From Scleromitrula shiraiana (Eukaryota; Ascomycota; Leotiomycetes; Helotiales; Sclerotiniaceae): a stretch of DNA of 64,000 nucleotides. The notes under the pieces were generated by a model. It was given only the letters and a program-made list of their open reading frames with translations, was not told where the DNA came from and searched no databases. The translations under genes and the position numbers were made by a program. Location: assembly GCA_028455995.1 (NCBI GenBank), contig JABELC010000012.1:1550001-1614000 (forward strand), in the 5' to 3' direction. This document shows, piece after piece, positions 59,572 through 64,000 of this stretch (positions are counted from its first letter, which is position 1; every line of letters starts with the position of its first letter).

Positions 59572-62500
59572 GTGATATTAAAAAAAATATATAATATTTA
59601 AAATTATTTCTTACAAAAACATGATGATTATATAAAATCTTATTAAAAAATATAAAAAAAGTTTTATTTATATTGAAGAATTATTATAGCATATTAATAA
59701 ATAAAAGAATATATTGAAATGAATTATGAATCAATTAATAATTCGATCCTTTTTATATTAATAATTTAAAACAAAATAAAAATCTATAATCAATCAAAAA
59801 ATAATATTTTAATGATATATTATATTAAAAAAAATATTGAAATAAGCTTTTGAATAAAGATTAAAATGAAAATAATAATCAAAATAATGAATGAAATGAA
59901 TATAGATTTTGAATTTAATAATAAAAGTGTTTTTATTTATAAAATAAAAAGAGTTTAAACAATGATAATAAATTATATATAATTTGATTATTAAAATATT
60001 TTAATAAAACCATAATCAAAATATATCATATGTTTTTATAATATCTATAGAAAGAATCTTTAAATATATAATAATAAATCAATATTTAACTAATGATAAT
60101 TTAAAAAATCATTGAAAAATATTTATAAAAAAAGTTGAATAATTTAAAAATACTTTTTATAAATAATAAACTTAACTTGAATAAATGTTGAAACATTATA
60201 GTAAATAGAAATATAATAATAATTTTTATAATAAAGATATATCAAGATAGAAACTTATAAAACAGATTATATTAAAATAGAAATTATCAAATGTATATTT
60301 AAAAAAATAATATTAAAATATTATGGAAATTCTTTACCATTGAATTGATGATTAACGAAATAAAAGTTTATATTATATATATTCATACATTATTTTTGTT
60401 ATATTTTCAATAAATATCAAAAACAAAATCATTTAGAATAATATAAACAAAATGTAGTTTTTTATTTTGAAAAAAGTAATTATAATACTAGTATGTATAT
60501 ATAATAAATTATTCTAATAAATTATTCTAGTAGATTAAAAATTTATTATAAATAATAATAATAATAAGAATTGAATAAACTTTGAAAATAATTTTAATTT
60601 AAGAGTAATAATATTAAATATAGGAATATATAATTTAATTATATAATTATAATTTATATTTTATATACCAAATAAAATAATTAATTATGAATTAATTCAA
60701 TGTAATAATAATGAAATATATTTAAAATATAAGTAATTATAAAAAGAGTAACATTCATATTAAATTTTCAAAATATATTGTTGTTAATATTAATATATAA
60801 ATTATTATATAAAAATTTCAAGAACATATGAATATAATCATAATTCATATCTAAATATTATTAATTCAATTCTATAAATGAATTTCTAAAACCAAAGAAT
60901 ATAATATTATATAAATCATATTTTTTATAATGAATTTTAAAATTACAATTTCATTAAAAAACAATTATAATAAATAAGAAATAATAAATAAATAAATTTA
61001 TTAATATTATAACAAAGTCTAATAATCTTAAATCACTATTTTTAATATATAATATATTAATTTAAATCAAAAAAAGACAATTATTAATAAAAAAATCAAT
61101 ATATAATGATTTTTATCAAAAGAAATTTATAATTTTATTTATAAATCGTTTAAAAGATATAATTAAATATTTAAATATATAGTAATATATATATGGAAAA
61201 TAAATTTTTAAATATAAATATATTAATATTAATAATATAAAAACATAAAAATAAAAATAAATTAGTAAATAAAACTATATATTTCAGAGTTAATAATAAA
61301 TAAAAATTATATAATTAATATATATTTTTAATTATAATAAATTATGAAAATATAATCAAATAAGTATCAATAAGTTTCCAAAGATGAATCAAAAAATCAG
61401 GTTTTATTATAAAACAATTATTTTTAAAAAGTTTTAAAACAATATTAATTTTTGATTTAAAAGTTTAATATATATAATTTATAATAATAATGAATATCAA
61501 GCTTTTTTTAATCACATAAAAAAAGATTATTTTATTATTTAATATTAAAAATACAAATTTTCTAAAAATTAAATGCTTTGATTTTATGAAATTATTTATT
61601 TTTTTATTTAATAAATTTTGATAATTTAAAGTTTGAATTCAAAACTATATTTTTTTAATAGTAGGAAAAGAAGATTATTATGTTAAAAAAAGTCGATCTT
61701 TAAATAAATTAATTTTAATTATTTAAATAAATTGATTATGATATATTTTAAAATGATTTTATATCAAATAGAATTTAATTTTTTTATTTTAATATACAAT
61801 TAAATATTGCATAAATTAAAGAAATCAGAATAAAATATAAAGAATACGATAAAATAATTATAAATAAAGAATATAAATCAAAAATCAAAAATCAAAAGAA
61901 AATAATAAATAATATCTTCAATAATAAATTTTTAATTTTAATAAATAACAAAAATTGAATTAAAATAAATACTTTTAAATATTTATAATTATGTTTTTTT
62001 AAAAGTGAAAGTTTATTAATTAATTTATTTAAGAATAAAATAGTTTTTAATATTATTTAAAACGGTTAGTTTAGATATATGTGAATATTCAAATATATTC
62101 AATTAATATATTTTATTCTTATATTTAAAATATAAAGTTTATCAAATTTTAAAAGATTTTGTTGTATAAATTAAATGATTTTAATATAATTTATGGAAAT
62201 AAGAAAAGTTACATTAAGATATTTTATAATTAATATATTTGAAATATTTTTTATATGAAAGCATTTTGTATCTTAATAATAGTATTATTTAATATCAATA
62301 ATAATAAAAAATATATAAATATAAATAAAGTCAACATTTCTTTAAAGAATATATTTAAATTGTTTTTAAACTATATAAATTTATGATATCAAAAATTCTT
62401 TTTAAAAAATGTAAAATATAGAAATTAGTTTAATTTATTAAAAATATTCATGTTATTATTTAATTTATAATAATATATATTTTGAATCAGAAGGAAGTTT

Positions 62501-64000
62501 CTAAATAATTAATTTATATTTTGTTGAAAAGAATATAAAAAATTATTATCAATATAAAAGTCTTTTAAACTACTAATATATTCTATATGAAAAAATATAA
62601 AAATCTTTTAAAATACAATATTTTATATTAAATAATATATCAGAATTATGTTAATTAAAAAAATCATTTCTCATAAAAGAATTAAAATTATTAATCATAA
62701 TAGTAAAAGTTTTAAGATTTTAAAATAAATTCTAATAAACTTTCTAAAATAAATAATAAATTTTGATATGATAACAAATCAAATAGAGAATTATTTAAGA
62801 AATCTATAATATTTAATATAATAAATCAAGAAAAGAATTCTAAAAAATATATAATAAAAAAATAATATTGAATAATAAATATATTAAATGATTTAAAGTT
62901 GAAATAAAATAAATAAATATTATTATAATATTTTTAAATATTGAATATAATAAATAAATCGTTAATAAATTAAAAAGAATACTGCATTTAGTTTAATAAA
63001 GATTAAAATTCTATATTTTATAAATTTACTAGTATATTAATGAATTGCAATTAAGAAGTTTAATGCGCTAATTATTAGATACATAATTAGATTTATTAAT
63101 ATTGATAAAGAATTGAATATAATTATTATTTATTAATTTTACATAATATATAATTAATATAATAGATTATAATTTAATCATTTAATAAAAGTATTAATCA
63201 AATTTAATAAAGATATTATAATAGTTTTAAAATTTAAAATGATATAAACTTTTTAATGAATTTTGAATTATTTTTTTATCAATTATGAAAGTTAAATTGA
63301 AGTAAATTTTGATTTCAAAAAATATAATATTTATATATAAGAACTTTTTTGATGTTATTTTAATTAATCTAATTATGATTAAAGATAAAGAGATTTTCAA
63401 AAAAATGAAATAATTAAAATATCTTTTTAATTATTATAAATCAAATAACATTTTAATCAATTTTGATTTTATTATTATATTTTTAAATAGAGTTATTAAT
63501 TTTATTTAATTTTTTAAAATCAAAAATGATTATCTTTTGTTTTAATCAATAGAATATTAAAAGAAATGAAACGATTATTTTTATGATTAATTATTACATA
63601 TATTTTGTTGAATTTATTGATTGAATTTATCTATTACGATATTTTAGTTTTGAAAAATAAAATTGAAAAAGAGTATGATAAATAATAATATTTTTTTATA
63701 TGATTAATTTTAAAAATATAAGAATTTTAATCAATTAAATGTAGATTTTTTTATAGTTATATATAATAAAAGATTTAAAAAAACTATTCCAATGAATGAA
63801 ATTATTAATTATAGTATTAAAAAGAAGGTTATTTTAATATGTTTTTTAATAATCAAAAAAAACTATTAAAATTAAAGATTTTATTAGATTATTTAAAATA
63901 GAATTAATAAATCAAAATTAATAATTGAAAATTAATAATTGAAAATTAATAAAGTAATATAATAAATTTAAATAAAATAATCAAGATTTAATTATATTGT

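Larger units (their letters stand above)
49500..64000. repeat. Extreme A+T block, RIP-like, no genes
   Basis: For 14.5 kb the sequence is almost only A and T; sampled lines have roughly 10% G+C. TA, AAT and ATT steps dominate, and no frame longer than about 60 codons carries a motif. Traces of duplicated units remain (53187-53352 with 53388-53554; about 57890-58200 with 63108-63400), showing that at least part is made of mutated repeats. Such blocks are typical of RIP-decayed transposon clusters and of A+T-rich regional centromeres in related fungi; which one applies cannot be decided from sequence alone. The block continues past the window end. Confidence 0.8.

Noticed and set aside
49500..64000. 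Mitochondrial origin of the A+T block
   Set aside because: No cox, nad, cob or rRNA/tRNA sequence is seen, and mitochondrial DNA would keep long frames.

Overview
The window is nuclear DNA of a filamentous ascomycete, most likely a leotiomycete of the Botrytis/Sclerotinia type; that taxonomic guess rests on gene style and product similarity, not on a search. The evidence is short 49-106 nt spliceosomal introns with GT..AG ends, canonical fungal genes (WSC sensor, Fig1, Atg4, Sld2, Sqs1, Kgd2, histones H2A and H2B), one Pol III tRNA gene, many microsatellites, and A+T-rich blocks without open frames that look like products of repeat-induced point mutation (RIP). All exon joins were made by hand by matching splice sites to reading frame and to conserved protein motifs; no transcript data were available.

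Layout. 1-4154: gene-free, ending in a pyrimidine-rich leader. 4155-5091 (+): WSC-domain cell-wall sensor. 5092-9060: gene-free with long C and G homopolymers. 9061-9396 (+): small protein with an internal duplication. 10581-10653 (+): tRNA-Thr(AGU). 10812-11843 (-): RING finger protein, divergent from SLD2 (12745-14373, +), with an MCB-like site between them. 15579-16549 (-): FIG1. 16550-21830: gene-free, with an A+T island at about 18.1-19.1 kb holding a decayed fold-back. 21831-22775 (-): 2EXR/F-box-like protein, divergent from an alpha/beta hydrolase (23035-24110, +). 24443-26397 (-): nine-exon SPX-RING ubiquitin ligase. 27529-29230 (+): JJJ1-type J-protein, convergent with ATG4 (29460-30941, -). 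31897-34338 (+): SQS1, R3H and G-patch. 34866-35474 (-): histone H2B. 43842-44464 (+): histone H2A. 45086-45610 (-): complex I LYR subunit, divergent from KGD2 (46163-47625, +). From about 48.5 kb, and fully from 49.5 kb to the end, the DNA is A+T-rich with no credible gene.

The most unusual part is the 8.4 kb between the H2B and H2A start codons. In most fungi these two genes form a compact divergent pair. Here they still point away from each other and keep a matching promoter motif and TATA box, but the space between holds decayed repeats. One is a 2,019 bp TA-flanked element with 61 bp inverted ends. It carries two divergent relic reading frames (217 and 311 codons) interrupted only by TAA/TAG stops of the kind made by CA-to-TA changes. 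I could not assign these frames to a known transposase.

Functional themes: mitochondrial metabolism (complex I subunit and 2-oxoglutarate dehydrogenase E2 sharing a 552 bp promoter region), ubiquitin/phosphate sensing (SPX-RING), autophagy (ATG4), ribosome biogenesis and splicing helicase cofactors (JJJ1, SQS1), replication and chromatin (SLD2, H2A, H2B), and cell surface or mating signalling (WSC, FIG1).
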